DNA from: Nematostella vectensis
Taxonomy: Eukaryota > Cnidaria > Anthozoa > Actiniaria > Edwardsiidae
DNA length: 60,000 nt
Assembly (NCBI RefSeq): GCF_932526225.1
Contig: NC_064047.1
Span: 14,483,121 to 14,543,120, forward strand
Reading direction: 5' to 3'
Shown: positions 34,203 to 45,500 of the stretch, piece by piece
How the letters are laid out: every line of letters begins with the position of its first letter
Numbering within the stretch: position 1 is the stretch's first letter
The notes under the pieces: generated by a model
Database searches by the model: none
Told to the model about the DNA's origin: nothing
What the model saw: the letters and a program-made list of their open reading frames with translations, nothing else
Position numbers and translations under genes: made by a program

Positions 34203-34880
34203 GTGTACCCTATTACCCTAGCCCCTGGATCCGTTACTGATAAGGGTGTGTCCCCCCTGGATCCGTTACTGATAAGGGTGTGTCCCCCTGGATCCGTTAC
34301 TGATAAGGGTGTGTCCCCCCTGGATCCGTTACTGATAAGGGTGTGTCCCCCCTGGATCCGTTACTGATAAGGGTGTGTCCCCCCTGGATCCGTTCTTAGG
34401 GTGTGTCCCCCTGGATCCGTTCTCAGGGTGTGTCCCCCCTGGATCCGTTACTGATAAGGGTGTGCCCCCCCTGGATCCGTTCTTAGGGTGTGTCCCCCTG
34501 GATCCGTTACTGATAAGGGTGTGTCCCCCTGGATCCGTTACTGATAAGGGTGTGTCCCCCTGGATCCGTTACTGATAAGGGTGTGTCCCCCTGGATCCGT
34601 TCTTAGGGTGTGTCCCCCCTGGATCCGTTCTTAGGGTGTGTCCCCCTGGATCCGTTACTGATAAGGGTGTGTCCGCCCTGGATCCGTTACTGATAAGGAA
34701 GTGTCCCCCCTGGATCCGTTCTTAGGGTGTGTCCCCCCTGGATCCGTTACTGATAAGGGTGTGTCCCCCCTGGATCCGTTCTTAGGGTGTGTCCCCCGGA
34801 TCCGTTACTGATAAGGGTGTGCCCCCCTGGATCCGTTACTGATAAGGGTGTGTCCCCCCTGGATCTGTTCTTAGGGTGTG
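34203..34880. repeat. 31/26-bp minisatellite at a splice donor
   Basis: Units contain tgtccccctggatccgtt followed either by actgataaggg or by cttaggg, giving long and short forms. The array runs up to within 5 bp of the donor at 34889 (gggtgtgtccg|cttacc on the plus strand), so the intron begins in repeat sequence. Confidence 0.95.
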
Positions 34881-34889
34881 TCCGCTTAC

Positions 34890-37536
34890 CGCTCTTCTCG
34901 ATCAATGCCATCATTTTTGTGGTCCAGTGTGTCTCCTTCTCCTCCTGCCTCTTCCTCTCTTTTAGCGGCGGTAAATTCCTCAGTCGGCCATCAACAGGCC
35001 AGTATGGTCTCCTACCTACCGATGAAGGCCTGTTATTAACCACTCGAATCCTGCTAATAATCGATGTCTGTCCGGTATACCGAGAAGAGGCCAATGATTG
35101 GACAGTGCTGTTAGATCGATGACTTTCCACCGGCGATGTTCTACGATAGTAGCCCGAGGAAGCAGCGGATGGAGTTCGATGACCAGAACCCACCTCTGGG
35201 GTTCGACTTAACGAGGGTGGTCTTTCCTTATAATGGCATTGATCATCAGAAGGTGGTCGGTTTTCATAGGGCTCATCAGGAAGGTCGTGTACAGCTGTAG
35301 GTTGTGCGGACGAGTAAATGTCCCAATCCTCCCCTGAGCTGTTGCCACTGTACGGGCTGTCGCTTGGAGCTAAGCTTGGCGAGCTTTGCTCTCTGCTTAC
35401 TGTTCCACTCTCGAAGAACGCAGAGTCACTAGTAGCCCGCCTATCGCTTGGCTGCGTATTACTGGTCCTCCTGCTCTTTTTTCGGCGCTTTTTCTTCTTA
35501 ATTTCATTTTGATTTTCCACTGCTTCGCACTCATCAGAGCTCAAATCATCAACCTCAACGTGTCTCTCTCGTCTTGGTCTCCTGGGTCTGGGATTTTGTT
35601 TAGAAACGCCAGTCATTTTAGAGACCTTAGATTGATTATTAGAGATCCGTGTGGTTCTTTTCTTCCTGCTTTGTATTGACGGTGTTGCCACGTGACAACG
35701 AAGAGGTGCATATGATGCACTCAGTCTCCCTCTCTGATCAGGGCCGGGTGAGTTGGCAGACCGCTGTCCATATTTTGCTTTAATCGGATGGAGAGGAGTG
35801 CGGGCGCTAGATGCATAAGCACGTGACTGAGAGGGACTTGCTTCAAATTTTGCATCTTCAACATCGAAAACAGTTCCCTCAAATTCATCGAACTTTTCGG
35901 AATCTGATTCAGGACTCGGAGTTGCGGACTTGCCACTAACTAGTCGTGTCGGAGGGCGAGCTACTGTCTTTTGTTGTAATAAAGGAATGGAGGGAGTTCT
36001 TATATCGCTGCCTATGTCGTCTGACAACTCTTCACTCTCGCTTTGCACACGTGACATTTCCGCGTCCTCTGATGGTTGTTCATCCAGTGCTGTTGATGTT
36101 CGACTGGTCGGTTCATCTTCATCGTCCTCCAACTTCTGTTCACCCTCGTAGAAAGTAGGGATACTGCTTACTACACTGCCCTCGTCTTCCGTTATCGTGT
36201 AATCACTTTCTTCATTACCGTCTGCATCAGCGGCAAGCAGCAAAAGATCTTCGTTCTCGCGTGCTTTAGCTGTTTTTAAGGCCTCGAGAACATCTGGGTC
36301 GCCTATCAACTCATCATCCTCCTCCTCCTCCTCCTCCTCTTCTTCCTCCTCCTCACTTTCGGTCGCCAATGTAAAATCACTACTTGTCCTTGAGGTCACG
36401 TCCTCGCTATCTTCCCTTGGCTTGTGTTCGGGTTTTTCCTCATCCTCACTTTCGCTTTCTGTCGGAGTTTCAGCCTCTTCCATCTGTTTACGTAGCATCT
36501 CTTCATAATCGTCATATTCGCCTCGCGTGTCATCGTCGTTCAGGTCATCAGTATCGTACATTTGCTCATCACTACTCTCATACGTAAGATATTTTACTTT
36601 TTTCTCCTCGTATTTATCCTCTTCCTGTTCACTCTCTTCCTCTTCATCCTCATCTTTCACACTTTCATCCTTTTTCTGAACACCTCCCAGATCCTCAACG
36701 TTTCCTTCGTAGTTTTTAGGTTTTACATCGTCTTCTTTGTCCCCTTGAACACTCGTTTGTGGATTAGCCTCGGACTCATCGTTATTTTTCGTACTTTGAA
36801 CATCATTATTATCAGCACTTGTTGGATTAGAATTCGTTTGAGTATTTTCCTCGTTAGCCTTAATTGTGCTTGTGCTTTCATCTTGCTCCGTCAAATTGGC
36901 TTTATTTATATTGCCTTCACCATTCAAGTCACCAGATGCATTGATATCGCCTTCGTTAGCTGTAGTATTGTTTTTTAAAACACCCTGACTAGCGGGAGCC
37001 TCTTGATTGCTCTTTCTCCCTGTTTTATCTTTGCTATCGTCGTTGTTCGTTTTTAGAGAATGTTCTTCTGAGGCATTAAAATCTTCATGTTTCGTCTCAT
37101 CGTCATCATTCGTGTCTTTCCTCTCATCGCCATTATCAATGTGTTTTCTCGTTCCTTCTCCTGATTCACCTTGAGTGTTGTCGTTCTCAACATCTTCTCT
37201 CTTCTCTGCGTTATGTTCCCCGTCGATACTGGTTGTGTTGGGATTTTTTCCTGACGCATCCTGAGTTTTATCTCCTCTCTCCTCCTCTTTCCAAATAGAC
37301 GCTCTACTAAAATGTTTATCGTCACTCACGGGGTCAGCAGAGTTCATTCTCCCATGTTCGTCGAGGATAGCTTTGGCACTTTCGCCGTCGCCCTCCGATC
37401 TATGTCGGCCCAACTCCACGACGTTTTTTTTTCCAGTCGGCTTAACTGTCGAGGCTTGGTCTAGAATGATTTGCGATTGATGCTTCAGGACGTTTGCTTG
37501 TGTCAGTGGGGCGACATGAGCCTCCTGCTCCAGCAT
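34890..37536 (-). CDS. Large disordered acidic Ser/Glu-rich protein, first exon
   Basis: An open frame of 882 codons starts MLEQEAHVAPLTQ (37536) and ends at IEKSG with a GCG|GTAAGC donor. The first third is Asn/Asp/Thr/Lys-rich, the middle is strongly acidic with a 12-Glu run (about 36310-36350) and many S/T-E/D sites. The last third is Ser/Arg/Pro-rich with basic clusters (KKKKRRKKSRR), and the end is WPVDGRLRNLPPLKERKRQEE. Almost no globular domain is predicted. I do not recognise the family. The gene must continue, because the frame beyond the donor runs into minisatellite. It is tandem with LCA5, but functional linkage is not implied. Confidence 0.75.
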
Positions 37537-38545
37537 AATGATAATATCGACATCAAGTCATCGTCTATATTTGTCATAGGTGTTCGGCGTTGAGGTTATT
37601 TTCTTCAGTTTAGTGATCAGTCTAATGGCAGTGCTCTGGCTGTGTGGTGGTAGGGTTGTCTTAAAAAGGCGATCAGTCAAATGCTTATAGACAAGCGGGC
37701 AATGCGATTATCTCAAGGCTTGCTTCACCTAGAAGACAAAAATAACAACACATATCTCGTATTATTCATAGATAAAGCAACAAAGGGGGGAAGCACGCCA
37801 TAAAATGGTTGGCTGAGGTCTAGGTTCAGTGTAAGGGTTGTTTTTTATCGTTTATATTGGGGTTTTTGTCTATATGGCATTCAGCCATGAGGCACATTAC
37901 CTGAGCTCACACAAATTCCATTCTCGTCCCCAAAGCCCTTCGATCATGCTGACTGCCGAAAATAGCGGAGGAGGGTCTAGGAACTAGAATGACTCGAAGT
38001 CAAGAAGAGTCCAAGATCACAATATGATTGGCGAAAAATGTTATGATTTCTATATTACCTCATTATTCTGCTTTTTTACATGACACTAACCATGTAAGCC
38101 ATGTTGCCAATGTATACAAGAATATATTGAAAACAAGCAAACGCTTGTCTAGTTTACGTCCCTTGACTATGTAAACAGCTGTTCGAAATGGAGGGCAAAA
38201 CGTTTTGATATCACATTTCATCGCACCTTAACAACTTTGAAAGCCAACTTTAAAAGCGCCAGAGCCTAAAAAAACTGCACATTTTCCTTAGAGTGAAACT
38301 AAGAAGGGAAACTGACCCGTGAATGTCAGGAATGCACCTTACGTCCTTCAGTGTGTCTTAGAGTATTTCTTATTCAATTACATTTGACGAATATGATTAT
38401 AATCTAATTCTCCCTTAACGAGACGCAAACTAAAAAAATTAAACAAGGGTGGCCAATTGCACTTTTATTTCACGCCCTATTTAAGCGAAATTTGCGTTTT
38501 GAATTCCAACTAATTGTCGTACTAATTGTCGCTATTTCGTTTCAA
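37537..38545. other. Upstream spacer
   Basis: Likely 5' region of the acidic-protein gene; no further feature recognised. Confidence 0.4.
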
Positions 38546-38741
38546 CATGAAGGAAGTCCCGACAGACTTGTATGAGAACCTCGAGGCTGTGTCTAATGAA
38601 GGAAGTCCCGACAGACTTGTATGAGAACCTCGAGGCTGTGTCTAATGAAGGAAGTCCCGACAGACTTGTATGAGAACCTCGAGGCTGTGTCTAATGAAGG
38701 AAGTCCCGACAGACTTGTATGAGAACCTCGAGGCTGTGTCT
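38546..38741 (+). repeat. Four perfect 49-bp tandem units
   Basis: The unit starts atgaaggaagtcccgaca and ends gaggctgtgtcta; four copies are identical. Each could encode MKEVPTDLYENLEAVS from its own ATG, but 49 is not a multiple of 3 and the frame closes after 1.5 units. Confidence 0.95.
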
Positions 38742-38940
38742 AAATTATGCAGCAGTCTTAGACAAATGTCTATGGATACATTTTACTATGGAAATTTTAT
38801 ATAAGCACATCATTTCATTAAAGCTTAGTTTTTAATGTTTCAATGGATACAAGTGCGAGTTATTCGAGTTCGAGCTTGCAGTGAGTTCGAGCTTGCAGTG
38901 AGTTCGAGCTAGCGGAGTTGCAATCTATTTTCATCAAACT

Positions 38941-39110
38941 AGAGTGGAACCCCGATAACTGGAACTCAGATAACTCGAACTCCCCGCTAACTCCAAGTGA
39001 TTTCAAGTTTCTTAGAGACTTAATTCAAGTCATTTCTAGTCGGATAAATCAAACTTCCTGCTAATCTGGGCTGTTTTTTCTCTACCTCAAGCTAACGCGG
39101 TTCCGCTGCA
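38941..39110. mobile_element. pogo/Tigger-like MITE candidate
   Basis: The left end agagtggaaccccgataact and the complement of the right end (tgcagcggaaccgcgttagc) are imperfect inverted repeats, similar in wording to pogo-type termini. No transposase is inside. Just upstream (38855-38930) is a short ~19-bp direct repeat around gagttcgagcttgcagt. Confidence 0.4.
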
Positions 39111-39239
39111 TATGTTGCAAATTTGATATAACTACTATTACGAGGTAGCTAACCAGCTCACACAAGGATATAATGTTTTAAATGTCTACTGTGGAGAGGC
39201 GTGTTAAGCGACCTCCTTCTTGCTACCTTAAATAGCGTG

Positions 39240-39971
39240 GTGGTGCTCTAACGATCTCTAACGCTCTATAGATTTCTAACGCTCTAAAGATCTCTACCGC
39301 CCTAACGATCTCTAACGCTCTAACGATCTCTACCGCTTAAACGATCTCTACCGCTCTAACGATCTCTAACGATCTAAAGATCTCTAACGCTCTAAAGATC
39401 TCTACCACACTTACGATCTCTACCGCTCTAAAGATCTCTACCGCTCTAACGATCTATACCGCTTTAAAGATCTCTAACGCCCTAATGATCTCTACCGCTC
39501 TAACGATCTCTACCACTCTCTACCGCCCTAACGATATCTACCGCTCTAACGCTGTCTACCGCCCTAAAGATCTCTACCGCTCTCTACCGCTCTCTAACGC
39601 TCTAAAGATCTTTGACGCCCTTACGATCTCTACCGCTCTTACGATCTCTACCGCTCTAAAGATCTCTATCACTCTAAAATCTCTACCGCCCTAACGATCT
39701 CTACCGCTCTCTCTACCGCTCTAACGATTTCTGCCGCTCTCTCTACCACTCTAACGATCTCTTCCGCTCTCTCTACCGCTCTAACGATCTCTACCGTTCT
39801 AAAGATATCTACCGCCCTAACGGTCTCTACCGCTCTCTCTACCGCTCTAACGATCTCTACCACTCTAACGCTCTCTACCGCTCTTACGATCTCTACCGCT
39901 CTAAAGATCTCTACCACTCTAGAAATCTTTACCGCTCTAAAGATCTCTACCGCTCAAACGATCTCTACCGC
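39240..39971. repeat. ~18-bp minisatellite (cgatctctaccgctctaa)
   Basis: About 40 degenerate units with frequent indels (ctctctaccg expansions). It is noisier than the other arrays. ORFs across it on both strands are repeat frames. Confidence 0.93.
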
Positions 39972-41334
39972 TTGAGCTCACATGAAGTATTCTTAGTTAA
40001 TTTAGCCTCAAATCGAAAACAATATTTTTAAACTACTCTTTTTATGGTGCGGCGGATGAAAATAGAGGCTTATTGCATTGATTAAATGACGAGGATAAAA
40101 AATATTTTAACTAGAAACTCCAATAGTTAACCTTTTACTATAACTTCTACTACTTCTACTATAACTTCGATGAGAATATCATCTTTGTGATCAACACCAA
40201 CACGAAAAGAGGTGGTAAAGGGGGTAAAGGGGAAATATATATATATGCTGTTTTTTTTTTTTTACAAAATAGCCTTTTACAATGAGTTTTATGCAATGTT
40301 AATAAGGGTATAATTAATATTTGAATAAGAAAAAAATCCTCAAATGAGTCGTGCTCTAGGCATTATTTGTTATATCTTAGGTGGAAATAAAAGAAAAAAG
40401 TATATCGTGGTCGCTATGATATTTTAGTGATTAAAACTACATAAAAGCAAACCTCTGATATGAAAGCGCTTTTGAAGGCCTGTCTCTCTCGGGTCCCTTT
40501 CCAAATGAGCAAAACAGCTCGATGCCTTCGGCTAATTTCAGAAGCGAGGATTACCAATTGAAGTTCCCCAAATGGTACAATCTCAAATAAATCAATTAGC
40601 AAAACATGGCTTACTTGTCGCGAAATCTAATAAGTAATGCAGAGATAATTTCATTTCCTCGCTAGCTAAGACTTCCGACTTCTCTTTAAATTATTTAGTA
40701 TACTTTGATTAATAGCAACGCTGAAGGCTTTTTTACCGAAAATCCAAGCTGTCATAGGCAAATGAGGCTCATTTTCAGTACGGGACATTCTAATGTGGAC
40801 TAGAATGAGTCGTGTAATTAAGCAAAACAAAATTGAAGTTTACCTTTATCAAATTTATTGTGAACAAGTTTCGTGATAAGAAACGCATTTGGAGTAAGTC
40901 TGGCCTCTCAAGCATGTACCAATGAAAAATATGGATTCTTGGTTATCGCGGTTAAAGATTTACTGGCTTAACGATTACCAAAAATAACTCCCTTTTTTAA
41001 AAAAGATAATTCGGACATGTATGAGAATAACTATTTCTATAGCAACCAAAGCCATGTTAAGATCGATCTTTTAACAGTTACATACGTACAGATAACCGTT
41101 TCCATGGAAACCACAGGGTATTAATGAAGTCGTAAAATAAATTCTGTTCTAGCTGTTTTGTCTATCTATTCGTAATACCTAAATGAATCATTTTTTTCTG
41201 AAAGATTCTTGGCTCGTGGTATTAAAAGTATATTAAAGCCAGAAACTAACAAAAAAAAAATAGGACAAGAAACAGGCTGATTTGCCTTGTCATAAAACGA
41301 TTATAAAGTCTAGATGAAGACGAAGTAATATCAG
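39972..41334. other. Spacer without a supported gene
   Basis: AT-rich, with a (ta)n and T-run at 40237-40265. Nothing else stands out. Confidence 0.4.
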
Positions 41335-41537
41335 CCAGATTGACTTGTTGCAAGTTCTTTCTAGCTCCAAAGGGATATGTCGTGAGTTTTGGTTGTGCAG
41401 GACCCCATGGCGTACACTTTGTAGAGGAAGACGGAACATATTCTGTAGAATCCCACGTGGACTCTCTTGGTGACAAAACTGAACATCGAGACTATCGTGG
41501 AATGGTCTCAAAGGTGGTTCACAAACCAGATTCATAA
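41335..41537 (+). CDS. Possible isolated terminal exon
   Basis: After an acceptor-like gtaatatcag, 67 codons are open to a TAA. They include PKGYVVSFGCAGPHGVHFVEEDGTY and end HKPDS, with richer GC than the flanks. The composition looks protein-like, but no family is recognised and no upstream exon is found; the antisense frame is also open. Confidence 0.25.
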
Positions 41538-41919
41538 CAGGAAAAAATAAGGCGTTATGATAAAAAAAGACTCGATAAATACCCCCTTAACTTAAAACAA
41601 AAAGGTTTTCTTTTCAAAGAAGAATTTGTACAAAGGATGTGCAATCGAGATGTGTGGAGACCACCTTCCCAAAACAAGCCAGTTCTCACTGTATACGAAT
41701 AAAGGGTAGAACATCTACCCAATCACTGAATAGAGATTGATATCCAAACAAACAGCCCCATTTGGCTGATGCACCTGTTGTCAGTGCAAATAGAGAATAA
41801 CAAATTGTAGTTCTTATCACGACGGTTTTATCAATGTTCTAGAAGCATATCATTTACATTTCACTGTCGAACACTCAGACAATTGCACGTCTGCACTCCG
41901 CCCTTTAATACCAATTATA
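41538..41919. other. Spacer without a supported gene
   Basis: No feature recognised. Confidence 0.4.
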
Positions 41920-42595
41920 TGTTATCTAGGCCATGGAGGATGAAGGTATACCAATAAAAGTTATCTAGGCCATGGAGGATGAAGGTATACCAATAAAAGT
42001 TACCTAGGCCATGGAGGATGAAGGTATACCAATAAAAGTTATCTAGGCCATGGAGGATGAGGGTATACCAATAAAAGTTATCTAGGCCATGGAGGATGAA
42101 GGTATACCAATAAAAGTTATCTAGACCATGGAGGATGAAGGTATACCAATAAAAGTTATCTAGGCCATGGAGGATGAAGGTATACCAATAAAAGTTACCT
42201 AGGCCATGGAGGATGAAGGTATACCAATAAAAGTTACCTAGGCCATGGAGGATGAAGGTATACCAATAAAAGTTACCTAGGCCATGAAGGCTGAGGGTAT
42301 ACCAATAAAAGTTATCTAGGCCATGGAGGCTAAGGGTATACCAATAAAAGTTACCTAGGCCATGGAGGCTGAGGGTATACCAATAAAAGTTACCTAGGCC
42401 ATGGAGGCTGAGGGTATACCAATAAAAGTTACCTAGGCCATGGAGGCTGAGGGTATACCAATAAAAGTTATCTAGACCATGGAGGCTAAGGGTAAACCAA
42501 TAAAAGTTATCTAGGCCATGGAGGCTAAGGGTATACCAATAAAAGTTACCTAGGCCATGGAGGCTGAGGGTATACCAATAAAAGTTATCTAGGCC
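41920..42595. repeat. 39-bp minisatellite, ~17 copies
   Basis: The unit carries ccatggaggatgaaggtata then ccaataaaagttatctagg. The first ten copies read gaggatgaagg and the later ones gaggctgaggg or gaggctaaggg, so the array has two sequence domains. Confidence 0.96.
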
Positions 42596-45500
42596 ATGCA
42601 GGGCTGAAGACCAATGAAAAAGTATGAAGAGACCATGGTCTCGAAAATATTAATTTTATTAAAGAGCCTATCATTTTCTTTATTTTCAATCGACTGTTAG
42701 CGGCCTTTTGAGTGCCGCGTATTCATATTTGACAAAGCTGTTTTATCTATCGTCACAATTCAAAAGTTTCCTTTTCCACGTTTCCAGGTATTTCCCGTAT
42801 ACTATGTACTTCTAGATCGAAATCAACCATCCGCTGATAAAATTGGAGTTTCTCTAGAAACCCTAACAACTGCGGGAAGAAGCAAAATATACATTTGCGT
42901 CTATGTCAGTTAAAAGGTTTTCTAGCAGCTTGTATAATGCAGTACGAGGAGTAAAAAAAAGTTGTGCGCTTTTCGAATGACAAAAACTTTTGTTATACAG
43001 TGGTAACACACTATCGATGAATATCTATCTAGCGATCTCGCTATTAAAAGGCTCACAGCTTTTCATAAGCACTAGGTTTCTATAGCTCTATTAACGGACA
43101 ATTAAAAAGGCTTATAATACTCGGCGTCTTCTGATAATTCACATGCACTCTCATCCAACCTCTCTCCGCAATTAAAGAACCTCTCTCAGCCGCCATTTTT
43201 TCATCCTAGCCAAGTATCAAGTGCTGGAAAACTGATTTGTGGAAGGTCTTGTGATATTTCATAGCTTGATTCGGTAAACAAAGCTTAATAAATATTTTTT
43301 GTGCCTACTTTGAGCTGTCTTTAAATATTAAGGCAAGGCCGACAAGCGCTTAGGTGTTGTTGACATCTTTCGATTCATCTTTTTATCATAGAAATAAGAG
43401 TAAACAGAAAATACATCTCCGATGTCTTACAAAATGTTTGTTTATATTGATTTTTTAAAACGATTAACATAGATTTGGATTTGTTGGAAGGAGATATTAT
43501 AATAGACATGTGATTAAACCACTTTTTGGTGGTCGAGAATAGCCACTTGCCACTCGCGCCTGTAGAAACATGTTGGTAATGCTTGGGAAAATACGGTGTA
43601 TGGTCTTTTACTTCAAAAGAAAATTTAGTTACCCATTGAATAGAATAGCAACTAAAAGCACGGGCGACATCGCAAATTCAACACAGCCCTTCAGCACTAA
43701 ACAGGCCACAGCAGGAACATGCGAAACCATTACTATGCCGTTCGGTTTTTTAGAAAGGAAATTCCTTCTCCAAACTACAATTTCCTTCAAGCAGCTCAAT
43801 CAGCAAAAGAATAAAGATTATTGAAAAGCAGATAGCAGCATACATGTTTTTTAACAGTTTGTTGTAAAATTTATCAATGACATTTTTTTAACGTTTCCTT
43901 TTGTTGGATTCATATCGTTAATGAAGGAAGATAAACACAGATAACAAATGGTATAGGAAATCCTAAAATGACAAAGAAACTCTTGGCCCGGGTCAAATAT
44001 TTAATTATCACGAGCATCATATCTACATATATTCTAGATTTTGGCTGATTCTATTTATACGGCTCCCGCCGTTGAAGTGCGAAACTTAACCCTCTCTCGA
44101 CGTGATCTTAGCCGCACACCAAGCAACCAGTACCTTTATTCATTTAATCGAATTCTCCAAAATCTTGGTAGAGAAATCTTTATATTCCGACATAATTCTA
44201 TAGAGATTTTAGAGGCCATTACATGAGTGAAGTACAGTGATACTATCTAAGGAATATGAAAGGGCTGATTTAAACGGTAAAAGAGTTTTCTGCATGCATA
44301 ACTCACCTGTCAAAGCAAGTTTCGTCGCTAAGATAAATTGCTCGTCTCGGAGAATTCCTGCTGACAAATTCCCTCTTCCTGAAATTCTCCAGATATCGCA
44401 GATCTCCCAATTTACACTTTTTTTTTCGTGATCTCGTTTTCGTGATCACTTTTGACAGCTTGTGTCTTCCAGCAATCCTTCACATAAGTTCAACAAATAA
44501 TCTAGTGACTCGTTGCCATGTTTAACATAAACATGTTTAAGAGAGCAGCGTTTCGTATATAAATTAAGTGCGCTCAACGCCGATTGGCGGATATCTCTTA
44601 CTTAAACAGGTGGGTGCAGGCTTGGAACAAGAGACAATTTGTTTTGAAGTTTTCGTCAAACGAGATGAAATGAAAACCCCGTAGGACATTTACTTAGATG
44701 TCATTCAGTTTATAAAACTCTTAATATCATTATTTCGAGAAACTGATAGCATACCCCATAATTTGCATATCATAGGAAGTTATTGCAATACAGACGACGT
44801 AGATTAAGACAATGAAATCAGGAAATAAAACAAATATTCATTTCTGTCTCACGCGCTTCATCAAAGTCTATTTAGTTCTAACAGTGGATGTTAAAGAGGT
44901 AAAGGTCGAGCGAATATTAGCACACATGCAAACAGTATCAACGAATGGAGATTTCCTAGTTTTTTTGTATGAGAAATGCGCGTGACATTGATAGGTTGTG
45001 TTTCAAAATAAAGAATTTTGATGAATGATTTAGAGGAGGAAATTATTTTCCTCATGTGGGTACGTTTCCTAAAAAGGAACTCTGCGATCGGGGCTATGGT
45101 TAAAAATAGAAAAAAAAGCAGACGCCGCTGTTTTGTGTTTTTCTTCATCTTGAAGCACTTTTTTGTAACAATCAAAAAAGGAGAAAAGCAAAATACTCTT
45201 TTCAAAACACTATACTCCTTTAATGACGTGGAATTCGACGGACAAATTATTCAAATCATCGAGAGAAATGTAAAGTTAATGATTACGTGAGCGGAAAGAA
45301 GTTCAACATGGCCCCTATATTTAGAAAACTGTTACCCCTCTTTCTTATACCCACGTACTGGTTTAAATAAAAGATGCAACGGCGGGGGACCATTTTGTTC
45401 CCATAGCAACAGTTAGTACAAAAGGAGTTACAAAACGTTTTTACTGATATTTATCATCTGCACACTGAGATCTTCGCCCAAAATTCGTCGGATAGAAATG

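Noticed and set aside
34375-34575. Repetitive PLDPFLGC ORF
   Set aside because: Frame of the 31-bp minisatellite.
39485-39917. ORFs with ALTIST and VEIVRAVE repeats
   Set aside because: Frames of the 18-bp minisatellite.
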